In this document: piece by piece, positions 11,607 to 22,969 of the stretch
How the letters are laid out: each line of letters opens with the position of its first letter
Numbering within the stretch: position 1 is the first letter of the stretch
Source: Pegoplata infirma
Taxonomy: Eukaryota > Arthropoda > Insecta > Diptera > Anthomyiidae
DNA: 64,000 nt
NCBI GenBank assembly: GCA_963921195.1
Contig: OY992540.1
Span: 134,776,694 to 134,840,693, forward strand
Direction of reading: 5' to 3'
Notes under the pieces: generated by a model
What the model was told of the DNA's origin: nothing
The model's input: only the letters and a program-made list of their open reading frames with translations
The model's database searches: none
Made by a program: the position numbers and the translations under genes

Positions 11607-12424
11607 CACTCAAAATAATAACTCTGTAAAATACTCTGTAAAATGACTGTAATCTCAATTCAACAGATATTTGACAGAATTTTCTGTCAAAATACAGATT
11701 TAAAGAAAATACTTTGTATTTTGTTGCGACAAAAAAACAAAGTTTCCTCTGTTATATTACTTTTTACTTCGTAATCTTAATTTTACAGAAAATTAACAGA
11801 GTTTTCTGCTAAAATACAGATCTAAGCAAAATACTTCGTATTTTTTTATAACTAAAAAAGTTTTCTGTTTTGAGTAGTTTTTGTTTTTATTACCAAACAT
11901 CAAAATTTTATCTGTATATTTTTTTTTTTTTTGAGAAGAAGTTGAAAAAGTAGCAAAAAAAGTTATCAAAATTTTTTTTTCAGAAATCTTATAAAAATTT
12001 TACAAAATAATGCATTTAACTAAACTCTGTAAACGTACAGAGTTTTTTCTGTATTTTTTTTTTTTTTCATCAAATGCATTTTACAAATATATGTAAATTT
12101 ACATAGTTTTCTTTGCTAAATGGTGGTTTACTTAACCAATATTTTACTAGAAACTCTGTAAATTAACAGTTTTTTTTGTCCAAATCATTTTACAGAGTTT
12201 TATAGTAAAACTCTGTAAAATTATAGTTTTCTCTGTAAAAAAGCTTTCATATTTAACCAATATTTTACTATAATCTCTGTAAATTAACAGTTTTTTCTGT
12301 CAAAATCATTTTACAGAGTTTTTTAGTAAAATTACCAAGAAATGTTGCTAGCTGGAAAAGTATGGTGTACTCTGTTAAATTAGCAGAGTTTTTCTGTAAT
12401 TTAACAGAGTTATTATTTTGAGTG
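11607..12424 (-). mobile_element. CAC1 element with TT target duplication
   Basis: An 818-bp copy lies inside M1, flanked by TT on both sides. The homologous part of the mini-me copy at 30095-30955, read on the minus strand, has AAGTGATAGTAAATTTTC without insertion, so the empty site is visible in the same window. Confidence 0.8.
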
Positions 12425-12761
12425 TTTCAAACGTGAAAAAAATTAACAATTTTGATTAGACATAATTTATTTTGAGTAAAAACTTTTTTAATGTAATTTT
12501 TGTAAAAAAAAATCACCTTTTTTTGAGTGTAACTTTTTTTCGAGTGTATTTTTTTTTTAGTGTGAAAATATTTTTGAGTGACAAAAAGATGTTGTAAAAT
12601 TTGTAACTTATTATTGGTAAACAAGTTTTAAAAGCATTGGTAACTTACCAATGCTTTTAAAACTGTTTTTCAACACGTAAATTTAAGGTGAAACCAATCT
12701 GAAAATTAGGATTTTGCTTACAACTTTTGAACAACTAGATCGATTTTGCAGAAATTCTATG

Positions 12762-14545
12762 CACTCAAAATAATATCTCTGTAAAATACTCTGTAAAATG
12801 ACTGCAATCTCAATTCAACAGATATTCGACAGTTTTCTGTCAAAATACATATTTAAAGAAAATACTTTGTATTTTGTTGTGACAAAAAAACAAAGTTGCA
12901 TCTTTAATATTATTTTAAACTTCGTTATCTTAATTTTACAGATAATTAACAGAATTATCTGCTAAATTACGGATTTAAGCGAAATACTCTGTATTTATAT
13001 AACCAAAAAACTAAGTTTTATCTGTATTTTTACTTATTTATATGTAACCTTAATTTTATAATTAAAAACAAAGTTTTCTGTACAAACACCAAAGTTTTGG
13101 CTGAATGTTTTTTTGAGAAAATGTTAAAAAAGTACAAAAAAAAAATATTTTTAAAAATCTTATAAAAATTTTACAAAATAACACGTATTTTACTTTGTAA
13201 ATATACAGTTTTTTTTTCTGTAAAATTTTGGTTGCATCAAATGCATTTTACAAACATATGTAAATTTACAAAGTTTTTCTTTGCTAAATGGTGTTTCATT
13301 TAACAAATATTTTACTAGAAACTCTGTAAATTAACAGTCCTTTTTGTCAAAATCATTTAATTTCACAATTAAAAACAGAGTTTTCTGTACACTCAAAATA
13401 ATAACTCTGTTAAATTACAGAAAAACTCTGCTAATTTAACAGAGTACACCATACTTTTCCAGCTAACAACATTTCTTGGTAATTTTACTAAAAAAAAAAA
13501 AAAAAACTGTTAATTTACAGAGTTTATAGTAAAATATTTGTTATATATAAAAGCTTTTTCACAGAGATAACTATGTAATTCTACTTTAAAACTCTGTAAA
13601 ATGATTTAGACAAAAAAAATTTTTATTTTTTAGAGTTTTTAGTAAAATATTGGCTAAATAAACCACCATTTAGCAAAGAAAACTATGTAAATTTATAAAT
13701 ATTTGTAAAATACATTTAATGCAAAAAAAACTCTGTAAATTTACAGAGTTTAGTTAAATGCATGTTATTTTGTAAAATTTTTATAAGATTTCTGAACAAA
13801 AAAATTTTGATAACTTTTTTTGCTACTTTTTCAAATTTTTCTCAAAAAAAAAAAATACAGATAAAATTTTAATGTTTGGTAACAAAAAATACTTAAAACA
13901 AAAAACTTTTTTGGTTATAAAAAAATACGAAATATTTTGCTTAGATCTGTATTTTAGCAGAAAACTCTGTTAATTATCTGTAAAATTAAGATTACAAAGT
14001 AAAAAGCAATATAACAGAGGAAACTTTGTTTTTTTGTTACAACAAAATACAAAGTATTTTCTTTAAATCTGTATTCTGACAAAAAACTCTGTCAAATATC
14101 TGTTAAATTGAGATTACAGTCATTTTAGAGAGTATTTACCAGAGTTATTATTTTGAGTGTAAAAACACCAAAGTTTTGGCTGTATTTTTTTTTTTTTTTG
14201 AGAAAATGTTAAAAAAGTACCAAAAAAATCTTTTCAAAAATCTTATAAAAATTTTACAAACTAACACGTATTTTACAAAATATACAGTTTTTTTCTGTAA
14301 AATTTTGGTAGCATCAAATGCATTTTACAAATATATGTAAATTTACAGTTTTTCTTTGCTAACTGGTGTTTCATTTAACAAATATTTAACTAAAAACCCT
14401 GTAAATTAACAGTTATTTTGTCAAAATCATGTTACAGAGTTTTATAGTAAAATTACCAACAAATGTTGCTAGCTGGAAAGGTATGGTGTACTCTGTTAAA
14501 TTAGCAGAGTTTTTCTGTAATTTAACAGAGTTATTATTTTGAGTG
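12762..14545 (-). mobile_element. CAC1 composite inside M1
   Basis: The outer copy starts at 12762 with a type B terminus and ends at 14545 with a type A terminus. The left flank is TG and the right flank TA; related sequence at 14710-14730 suggests an ancestral TA target with one mutation. Another CAC1 copy (13390-14159) lies inside. Confidence 0.65.
13390..14159 (+). mobile_element. CAC1 element nested in a CAC1 element, TA duplication
   Basis: This 770-bp copy is flanked by TA (13388-13389 and 14160-14161). The uninterrupted word TTTTCTGTAAAAACACCAAA at about 16353 provides the empty site within the same family. Confidence 0.8.
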
Positions 14546-14966
14546 TACCAACTAGACCTGGGGAACAACAAAGATATATGCCAAGCTTCAACAGTCTCAG
14601 AGTTGTCTTTTGAAAGTTAGCATGTTTTTTAACTCGTAAATTCGCCAAAAAAATCCCTTGATGAAATTCACTTTTTTGTCTATAACTTTTGTACCACTGG
14701 ACCGATTTTGCTGGAATACAATACCAACCTGACCAGGTAAATTACAAACGTAATTTTCGAAAGTTAGCGTGTTTTCTACAGACGGACTGACAGACAGGCG
14801 GACGGACATCGTTAGATCGACTTAAAATCGATTGGGGATCATTATATATATCATTATCAAATATATTATTTACTTTATGGGGTCCTACACCAATATTTCG
14901 AGGTGTTACAAACGGAATGACAAACTCATTATACCCTGTACCACAGAGTGGTGTAGGGTATAAAAA

Positions 14967-15515
14967 TAAAAAATCAGACATCAAACACAATACCATGCAA
15001 CAGAAAAAAAACAAAGTGATTTATGTAAACTTGGCATGAAAACAATAAAATGCAATTTTATTTTTTCACTATAAATTTAAAAATCTCACGACAAACACAC
15101 ACGAGGCAAAAGACATTTTTTGGCAACAAAATTTTAAAGACATAAAATAAAATCGGTATAAAACAAAAATGTTAAGAATTAATAGATTATTTTATTGATA
15201 AGACAATGAATTATTACCGATTACTTTCTAATGTAAATAATGTTTGTACATCATTATTTGGTAAGATGTTAAGCAATTCTTAGGAATTTGAAAAAAAAAA
15301 AAAAAAACATGTTTGACAAGTAATTTTTAAAAACGTAAAATAAAATCTTACAAAATAATTGCGATCTATTTTAAAATCTTTATAATTATCGGTATAAAAT
15401 ATATGTATACCAAAATTTTCAAGGTGTTCTTACATTTTCGTTCAAAACTTTTAAACCGCTGCACCGAGATCGCTCAAGTGCAATACCAAACTTTTCGAAG
15501 GAACATTTAAACCAA
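14967..15515. other. Spacer with a mini-me fragment
   Basis: The interval is A/T-rich. From about 15412 to 15510 it matches the mini-me body also seen at 22075-22175 (GTGCTTACATTTTCGTTCA-like and GATATCGCTCAA-like words). No gene is visible. Confidence 0.45.
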
Positions 15516-17208
15516 CACTCAAAATAATAACTCTTTAAAATACTCTGTAAAATGACTGTAATCTCAATTCAACAGATATTTGACAGAGTTTTCAGTCAAA
15601 ACACAGATTTAAAGAAAAAACTTTGTATTTTGTTATGACAAAAAAACAAAGTTTCCTCTGTTATATTACTTTTTACTTTGTTATCTTAATTTTGCAGATA
15701 TTTAACAGAGTTTTCTGCTAAAATACAGATTTAAACAAAATACTTCGTATTTTTTTATAACCAAAAAAAATTTCTGTTTTGAGTAGTTTTTGTTTTTTGT
15801 TACCAAACATCAAAATTTTATCTGTATATATTTTTTTTTGAGAAAAAGTTGAAAAAGTAGCAAAAACAGTTATCAAAAAAAATCTTTTCAGAAATCTTAT
15901 AAAAATTTTACAAAATAACATGCATTCAACTAAACTCTGTAAATTTACAGAGTTTTTTTCTGTAAATTTTTTTTCCATCAAATGCATTTTACAAATATAT
16001 GTAAATTTATATAGCTTTCTTTGCTAAATGGTGGTTTATTTAACCAATATTTTACTAGAAACTCTGTAAATTAACAGTTTTTTTTGTCCAAATCATTTTA
16101 CTGAGTTTTAATGTAAAGTTACAGAGTTTTCTCTGTCAAAAATCTTTCATATTTAACCAATATTTTACTATAAACTCTGTAAATTAACAGTTTTTTTGTC
16201 AAAATCATTTTACAGAGTTTTTTAGTAAAATTACCAAGAAATGTTGTTAGCTGGAAAAGTTAGCTGGCAAAGTATGGTGTACTCTGTTAAATTGGCATAG
16301 TTTTTCTGTAATTTAACAGAGTTATTATTTTGAGTGTAGTTAAAAACAGAGTTTTCTGTAAAAACACCAAATTTTATCTTTATTTTTTTTTTTTTTTGGG
16401 GAAAATTTTAAAAAAGTACCAAAATAAAACTTTTCAAAAATCATATAAAAACTTAATTAAAGTTGTTAATATTCGACTTTTCCAATTTATTCCATTCCAA
16501 TCGAAATATTGGAATGGAATAAAAGAATATTTATTTACAAGGAAAAACTGGCCTCGAGCTCGAGGAATTTTTTTTTAATCATATAAAAACTTTACAAAAT
16601 AACATGTATTTTACTAAGCTCTGTAAATTTACAGAGCTTTTCCTGTAAAATTTTGGTTGCATCAAATGCATTCTACAAATATATGTAAATTTACAACTCT
16701 GTAAAATACTCTGTAAAATGACTGTAATCTCAATTCAACAGATATTTGACAGAGTTTTCTGTCAAAATACAGATTTAAAGAAAATACTTTGTGTTTTGTT
16801 GTGACAAAAAAAACAAAGTTTCACCTGTTATATTACTTTTAACTTTGTAATCTTAATTTTACAGATAGAAAAAAAAATCTTTTCAAAAATCTTATAAAAA
16901 TTTTACAAAATAATATGTATTTTACTAAACTCTGTAAATTTACAGAGTTTTTATCTGTAAAATTTTGGTTGCGTCAAACGCATTTTACAAAACTCTGTAA
17001 ATTTACAGAGTTTTTCTTTGCTAAATGGTGTTTTATTTGACCAATATTTTACTAGAAACTCTGTTAATTAACCATTTTTTTGTTAAAATCATTTTATATA
17101 GTTTTATAGTAAAATTACCAAGAAATGTTGCTAGCTTGGAAAAGTATGATGTACTCTGTTAAATTAGCAGAGTTTTTCTGTAATTTAATAGAGTTATTAT
17201 TTTGAGTG
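15516..17208 (-). mobile_element. CAC1 composite with a short foreign insert
   Basis: The first copy runs 15516-16336. A second, rearranged copy runs to 17208 (end TTATTTTGAGTG). At 16690-16870 another partial type B segment is fused in. A 122-bp insertion with a long direct repeat lies at 16455-16576. Confidence 0.6.
16455..16576. other. 122-bp insertion with 16-bp direct repeats
   Basis: The insertion is flanked by AATCATATAAAAACTT on both sides (16439-16454 and 16577-16592). It contains a perfect hairpin with arms ATTCCATTCCAAT and ATTGGAATGGAAT, then the 14-bp palindrome CCTCGAGCTCGAGG, and ends with a T run. The long duplication suggests retroposition. The terminal T run would suit a Pol III transcript, but no A/B box was recognized. 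Confidence 0.5.
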
Positions 17209-17219
17209 TACATTAAAAA

Positions 17220-18040
17220 ATTCAAATGTGAAATATTTTTCATACAGAAAAAGTTTCAGGTTCAGAGGTTTTAAAAGTCTAAATTTTATAGAAGCTTTTC
17301 CAAAATAAAATATCTCAGATTTTGAGATACTTATCGTTTGCAAAGTCTTACATTCTGAAACATTTTTCGTATAGAAAAAATCTCACATTCTGAGATATTT
17401 TCGTATAGAAAAAGTCTCGGATTCTGAGACATTTTGTCGCATAGAAAAAGTCTCATTTCTAAGACATTTTTCGTAAAGAAATAGTTTCAGATTCGGAAAC
17501 ATTTTTCGTCTCAGATTCTGAGACATTTTTTGTATAAAAAATGTCTCGGATTCTTAGACACTTTCCGAAAAATTCTCAGACTCTAAGACATTTTTCGTAA
17601 AGCAAAAGTCTCAGATTCGGAAATATTTTTCGTATAGAAAAAGTCTCAAATTCTGAAACGTTTTTTGGTCATATGCTGAGACATTTTTCGTGTACAAAAA
17701 TTCTTAGATTCTGAGACATTTTTCTTTTAAATAAAGTCTCAGATTCTGAGATATTTTTCGTACTGAGGAAGTCTCAGATCTGAGACATTTTTCTTATAAA
17801 AAAAAATGTCAAATACTGAGTCAATTTTCGTACAAAAAATTCTCAGATTCTAAAACATTTTTCGCAAAGACATTGTCGCAGATTTCTGAAAAAAATTTCG
17901 TAAAGAAATTCTCAGACATATTTCATATCGAAAAAGTTTAAGTTTTCTGAGACACTTTTCGTATTGAAAAAGTTTCAGTTTCTGAGACATTTTTCGTATA
18001 GGAAAAGTCTGAGATTCTGAGATAGAAAAGGTCTCATAAA
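17220..18040 (-). repeat. ~35-bp satellite array (GTCTCAGATTCTGAGAC type)
   Basis: Divergent tandem units carry the near-palindrome TCTCAGATTCTGAGA separated by CATTTTTCGTATAGAAAAAG. The same family appears at 36935-37700 in this orientation and at 26205-27200 and 28425-28900 in the opposite one. Confidence 0.85.
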
Positions 18041-18988
18041 ACCAAATTGTTCTACACTATAATTGTTTTAATAAGTAAAGAAAAATTACCTCGAGCTAGA
18101 ATATCCGTACTAAAAATAGTTTTTTTTTTAGTTTCTTTGTCTTAATTTTTACCAAAATTAAATTTGTTTTTTTTTTTTCGTGCGACTTTTTATTTTCCAG
18201 CGGGCCCTTAATTCTTGTGTGCCCGGGGCCAAGACATACCTTAAAGAGGCCCTGGCTAAATCAGAACCAATGGCAAATCAAAGTTAAGAGTTTTATGTGA
18301 AAATTTTGTAAAAAAAACCTTAAACTTTGATCGAATTAAATTTATCGGATTTGCCCCAAGTTAATTTTAAATGAAAGTTTGTCTGAAGCTTAATAAAAGG
18401 GTCAAGGAAAATAAATTTTAAGATTTTTTTAAAAAATTTCTTGAACGTTGAAAAAAACTGTAATTTTTTGCAAATTTCAAATAGCGATATCTCGAAAACC
18501 GTTTGACAGATTTTATTTTTTTAATAATAATAAATGTTGTTTTTATTCGACCTTCTTTTAATATATGTTAAAAGCAATAAATTTTCAAAAAAAGACCTCG
18601 AGCTTAAAAATTTATTGATTTTTTTTTTATATTCATGTTAGCGTATCAAAATTAATAAATTTGATGTGTCGCAAGACATACTTTTTTAATTTCAAACATC
18701 CAAAACTTTGATCGCAGGGCGCCACGGGTTAATTTAATCCAATTGGCCTCAAATTTGTAACATACTCGTATAACTTCTAGGTCTAGTAGAAGTTTTTACG
18801 CGGAGAAAAAATGTTACTCTAACCCTCTACCACTTATTGTAAGTAGAGGGTATAAAAAGATAAGTACTAATTTTTTAATTAAAAAAAATAAAAAAATAAT
18901 CCTTCAAAATACAACTAAATGTATAAAATTAAAAAAATATATATATTATAAATTCTTTTAAAATAAAAAAATTAAAAAAAAAAATTAA
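18041..18988. other. Repeat-derived spacer, no gene seen
   Basis: At 18200-18260 the words AGCGGGCCC and AATTCTTGTGTGCCC match the sequence following the satellite at 37770, so the two arrays share one flank. At 18810-18855 there is a mini-me terminal hairpin (CCCTCTACCACTT...AAGTAGAGGGTAT). Confidence 0.5.
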
Positions 18989-19079
18989 TCCTTCGAACCG
19001 GATTTGAACCAGTGACCTATGGATTTCTACTTATGTGTACTTCTACAGTCCACCGCTCTACCAACTGAGCTATCGAAGG
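18989..19079 (-). tRNA. tRNA-Tyr (GUA), intron-containing, copy 1
   Basis: The minus-strand product has acceptor arms CCTTCGA/TCGAAGG with discriminator A, A box TAGCTCAGTTGG and B box GGTTCAAATCC. The anticodon stem GTGGA/TCCAT closes a loop with anticodon GTA (19044-19046). An 18-nt intron (19025-19042) sits one base 3' of the anticodon, the position used by nuclear tRNA introns. A T-rich Pol III terminator follows. Confidence 0.95.
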
Positions 19080-19319
19080 CTATGAACAGGTGGTGGCAAA
19101 CAGCTGTGTTGTGTTCGTACATTTATAAATGTGTTGAATTTAAGTAAAGTCACAAACCATAAATGGTTGTTGTATAAACTACAGTTAATTTTAAATTCAC
19201 CACATTTATGCTAACAGCAGTGATGCCAACTATTTTTGAGTTATAAACAGTGTGGCAAGATATCTATTAAGGCATATCCCAATTTGAGAAATTAAAATAC
19301 CCTAAAAATTTAAACAATA

Positions 19320-19505
19320 CACGCAAAAAACACTTACACTTATTAACCAAATTTTTGGTAAAAATACAACTCACGTGAGTACCAAGTGCTTTTGCGTAAT
19401 TTTGCCAATTTTTTAAAACAAAAACTTGGTTAAATTACGCAAAAGTCTTGATGAGTTGTATTTTTACCGAAAACTTGGCTAATAGTTGTAAGTGTTTTTT
19501 GCGTG
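19320..19505. mobile_element. 186-bp palindromic MITE, CACGCAAAAAACACTTACA ends
   Basis: The termini are near-perfect inverted repeats flanked by TA on both sides. The arms include GTAAAAATACAACTCA and its complement. Its right TA is shared with the next element, so one inserted at the edge of the other. Confidence 0.8.
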
Positions 19506-19507
19506 TA

Positions 19508-19885
19508 GGCTTGTTTTTTGCAGACCGGATTAATAAGATTAGGATTAACTCTAGTTAAAAAATGAGCCAAATCAAGTTCTGATTTTTTTTTATAATTTTT
19601 TTCTGAATCTACATACAATTAGTTAAAATAAACAGGAAAAAATTAATCGTTGTCCAAAATGTATAATGGTATAAATAAATCTTAGTTTATCCTAGGATTT
19701 AACTAAATTTATTTTTCATTCTTTACATTTTGGACAAAGCTTAATTTGTTTTTCTGTTTATATTTACTAATTGTGTGTAGGTTCAAAAAAAAAATATTAT
19801 AAAAAAAATTCTGGACATGATTTGACCCATTTTTTAACTAAATTAATTTAATCCTAAACTTACCCCGGTCTGCAAAAAACAAGCC
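19508..19885. mobile_element. 378-bp long-hairpin MITE, GGCTTGTTTTTTGCAGACCG ends
   Basis: The two halves are inverted copies over most of their length, with matching words such as TTGTCCAAAATGTA and TACATTTTGGACAA near the centre. TA flanks both sides (19506-19507 and 19886-19887). RNA from this DNA would fold into a long imperfect hairpin. Confidence 0.8.
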
Positions 19886-19887
19886 TA

Positions 19888-21571
19888 ATATTAATACAAC
19901 TACATATCCGTTAAATTTAACTTTCTCACACAAATTTTGACATAAAGCTTCGTTAATTAAGTAATCCGTTCTAAATGATGAAAAAATACGATTTAAATAT
20001 TTTTGTTTAAGAAAATGTTTTGGAAAAAGAAGAAGGATTCAGCAATATTTGAACAAAAATTGTAGATTTTAAGTTTAATTACCTACACAAAATTGTATTT
20101 TTGCTATGACAAGAAAAAAAGTGTCAGTTTCTAGATCAATTCGCGTTTCCGCAAAAAACGCCAATAAAAAAAATATTTCTCCAAATTAGTGTGAAATCAG
20201 TCGAAAAATTTATTTAAAAACCTGAGAGACAGGTTTTTAAAACCTGTGGGAATGTTATTTTTATCCCCGCTTTCTGACTAGAGTGAACATTTTTTATAGT
20301 GCCAAAAAAAAACATTTTTTTTTGCATTTTTCGCGAATACGCGACTTGGTCTAGAAAAACTGGGTATTTTATTTTTTTTTCGTTCAGAATTTTTTTGTCC
20401 GGTTTATGTGTACAGCTAAAAATTTGAAATTTGTCGGACGATGTTTTTTTTTAAAGGCGTTTGGAACATGTACGTCAAAAATCTTTAATATTGAACTTCT
20501 GAGCTAAATAATATCCTTTACTGTTTTCGGTAACATTTATGGCGGTTCGTGGCTGGTCTGAACCAACTGTAACCTAAAAGACAACAAAAATCAAAAGCTT
20601 CAATCGAGAACTTTTGCAAAAATCGCGTTTTAGCAAAAAGTACAGTTTTCGTATTTTCCCGAAAGCTATGGGAGATATAACTGAAATTTAATGAGCAAAA
20701 TGCAGTACATTTATTATTGTTTTGTAAACGTTTTACATTGGGCCATAAAAAATCTAGGTCTAGGTTTTTAAAACCCTTAAGCGGTTTTGGTCTACTGGTA
20801 GTCTACTTTGAATTTCACGTGTTTGCGTGTATTTTTCGTGATATATTTTTTGCGTGAATTTTTCGTGATATAAAAAAATATTCTGTGTTTTATTTAACTT
20901 TTTTTTTTAGTTGTGGACTTAAAAAAAATATAATATCAAACTAAAAATATGCGATACATCCTGCATTCATACTTTATCGGGTTTTAGAAAATCGCTATTG
21001 CGGTTTTAAAAGAGTATTTAAATTTGCTATTATTAACGTTTAAGTTGAGAATACTTAATACAAACTTTCATGTAATCACGTCTTAGCGAAATCGTACAAA
21101 TTTAACCTGTCGCGCCCGGCAATCAAACTTTAAGATTATTAAAAAATTTATAACAAAAATATCGAGATTTAAGAGCATTTAAACCAACAACAAAAGAACA
21201 AATTTATATATTTTTTCTATTCGTTAGTATTTCGTGAACGTGATTAAATTAAATAAATGAATTAAAAAATGTTCGTGTGTGATTAAAATTTTTATTTCGT
21301 GAACGTGCGTTATTGAAAAGTCACTCCCATATCTAATTTGTGGAACCCGTTATAAAAATTTGTAAGAAAACTTTAAAAACATTTAAAATTAAATTTATTT
21401 AAAATTTATTTTCTATTAGGAATTAACCTTTGGACTTCTATAATCAAGTCCAAAATTAAAAAAATAAATAAATCAAACTATACTACTATAATTTATTTAT
21501 AATAAAAATAAATAATTTTGTTAGGTGTCAAACCCAGCGCAATTTTTAAAATAATTGTCAATTGACCACAA
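19888..21571. other. Spacer upstream of tRNA copy 2, no protein gene seen
   Basis: A/T-rich and mostly unique-looking. Degenerate GTGNGTG-type words occur around 20815-20880 and 21225-21315. No supported exon was found. Confidence 0.4.
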
Positions 21572-21664
21572 CCTTCGATAGCTCAGTTGGTAGAGCGGTG
21601 GACTGTAGAAGTTAATAAAACAATAGATATCCATAGGTCACTGGTTCAAATCCGGTTCGAAGGA
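21572..21664 (+). tRNA. tRNA-Tyr (GUA), intron-containing, copy 2
   Basis: The mature sequence matches the other copies. The anticodon GTA is at 21605-21607. The intron is 20 nt (21609-21628) and differs in sequence from the others. A long T run follows directly. Confidence 0.95.
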
Positions 21665-21793
21665 ATTATTTTTTTTTTTTTTTTTGAAATGCAACATATA
21701 ATTTATAAACAGTTTATACATTATAAACATTAAAACAAAATGAAAGATTGTTTTTTTTTAACTTTTATACAAAAACCATCACATAAAAAAACA

Positions 21794-22436
21794 AGTAAAA
21801 AAGTTAAATTCGGCCTTGCCGAATGTAGTGATACCCTCCACAATTTCAAAAAGATTATTGCAAAAAACTTTATTTAAAAGGAAATTACTTTATAAAAAAA
21901 AAAAAATTTCCCGAAAAAAAATTTATGTAAAAAAAAATCCGCGATTTTTTTTTTTTTTTTGTCAAAAAATATGTTCGTTCTTGTTTAAATAGCATTTGGT
22001 GTTCAATTATGTTCACATATGTCAACCAGAAGCCGAATTAAAGCATTTTGTATATTTAGGTTATGTTGAATGTACTGAAATTTTTGAGGTGTGCTTACAT
22101 TTTCGTTCATAACTTTTGAACCGCTGAACCGATATCGCTCAAATGCAATACCAAACTTCTCGGGAGAACTTCCAATAAATATGTTAAGTTTCAGTCATCT
22201 CTGTGCAATATTTTGTCCGCGACAGCATTTTCAACAGACAGACAGACGGACAGACGGACAGACGGACAGACGGACAGACGGACAGACGGACAGACGGACA
22301 TCGCTAGAATGTCTTAAAATCGATCGGGCATCATGAATATATATACTTTATGGGGTCCCAGACCGATATTTCGATGAGTTACAAACGGAATGACAAACTT
22401 ATATATACCCTCTATCACTAGAGTGGAGGGTATAAA
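21794..22436 (+). mobile_element. Mini-me/DINE-like element M2, complete
   Basis: It begins AAGTTAAATTCGGCCTTGCC and ATACCCTCCACAATTT. It carries a long GACGGACA array at 22225-22300, the core AAATCGATCGGGCATCATGA and a TA-rich tract. It ends in the hairpin ATACCCTCTATCACTAGAGTGGAGGGTAT (arms 22406-22433). It lies between tRNA copies 2 and 3. Confidence 0.75.
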
Positions 22437-22463
22437 AAAAAAATAATAAAAATAAAAAATTAA

Positions 22464-22553
22464 TCCTTCGAACCGGATTTGAACCAGTGACCTATGGATT
22501 TCTACATTTCGTACTACTACAGTCCACCGCTCTACCAACTGAGCTATCGAAGG
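22464..22553 (-). tRNA. tRNA-Tyr (GUA), intron-containing, copy 3
   Basis: The body is the same as in the other copies. The anticodon is at 22518-22520 and the intron is 17 nt (22500-22516). The T-rich terminator lies in the minus-strand downstream sequence (22440-22462). Confidence 0.95.
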
Positions 22554-22747
22554 CTATGCAACTCCGCTGACAAAACCAACATTTATAATAGTGTGTTGAG
22601 TAAGAGGGGAAATGAAATTAACTCAACTTTTAATTGTAGGGGTACTTATTCAACATATGGTGATTTTCCAATAACACTATAACAAATGGTGTATTACTTA
22701 TTTATACACCTCATATATGTTAAGCAATTGTACAGCAGTACGTATAC

Positions 22748-22838
22748 CCTTCGATAGCTCAGTTGGTAGAGCGGTGGACTGTAGAAGTAGTAATTTGTAG
22801 AAATCCATAGGTCACTGGTTCAAATCCGGTTCGAAGGA
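22748..22838 (+). tRNA. tRNA-Tyr (GUA), intron-containing, copy 4
   Basis: The body is the same, with the anticodon at 22781-22783 and an 18-nt intron (22785-22802). ATTAATTTTTTTTTTTTT follows as terminator. Copies 3 and 4 are divergent, 194 bp apart. Confidence 0.95.
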
Positions 22839-22969
22839 TTAATTTTTTTTTTTTTATTTTTCACTTTTTTTATTTAAATATAAAAATTTTAGAAAAACTT
22901 TAAAAATTACCTAAAATCTAAAAATAGTTTATTTAAAAATCTATATATATAAGAGAGTAAAAATCTATA

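Larger units (their letters stand above)
11531..14966 (+). mobile_element. Mini-me/DINE-like element M1 split by CAC1 insertions
   Basis: The left end carries GGTTAAATTCAATTTGGCCG followed by ATACCCTCCACAATG. The right part has GACGGAC/GACAG repeats (14775-14805), a TA-rich tract (14842-14870), CTTTATGGGGTCCTA and a terminal hairpin ATACCCTGTACCACAGAGTGGTGTAGGGTAT (arms near 14930-14962). (GTCY)n plus (TA)n tracts around a conserved core are the published signature of dipteran mini-me elements, now grouped with DINE-1/Helitron-like sequences. CAC1 copies at 11607 and 12762 interrupt it. Confidence 0.65.

Noticed and set aside
212..17208. Tc1/mariner assignment for CAC1 because many copies are flanked by TA
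   Set aside because: Clean copies with CA (6967) and TT (11607) duplications exist, the latter confirmed by a paralogous empty site.
22091..22336. 81-codon frame with RRTDGQTD repeats
   Set aside because: It is the GACGGACA tract of a mini-me element read in one frame.
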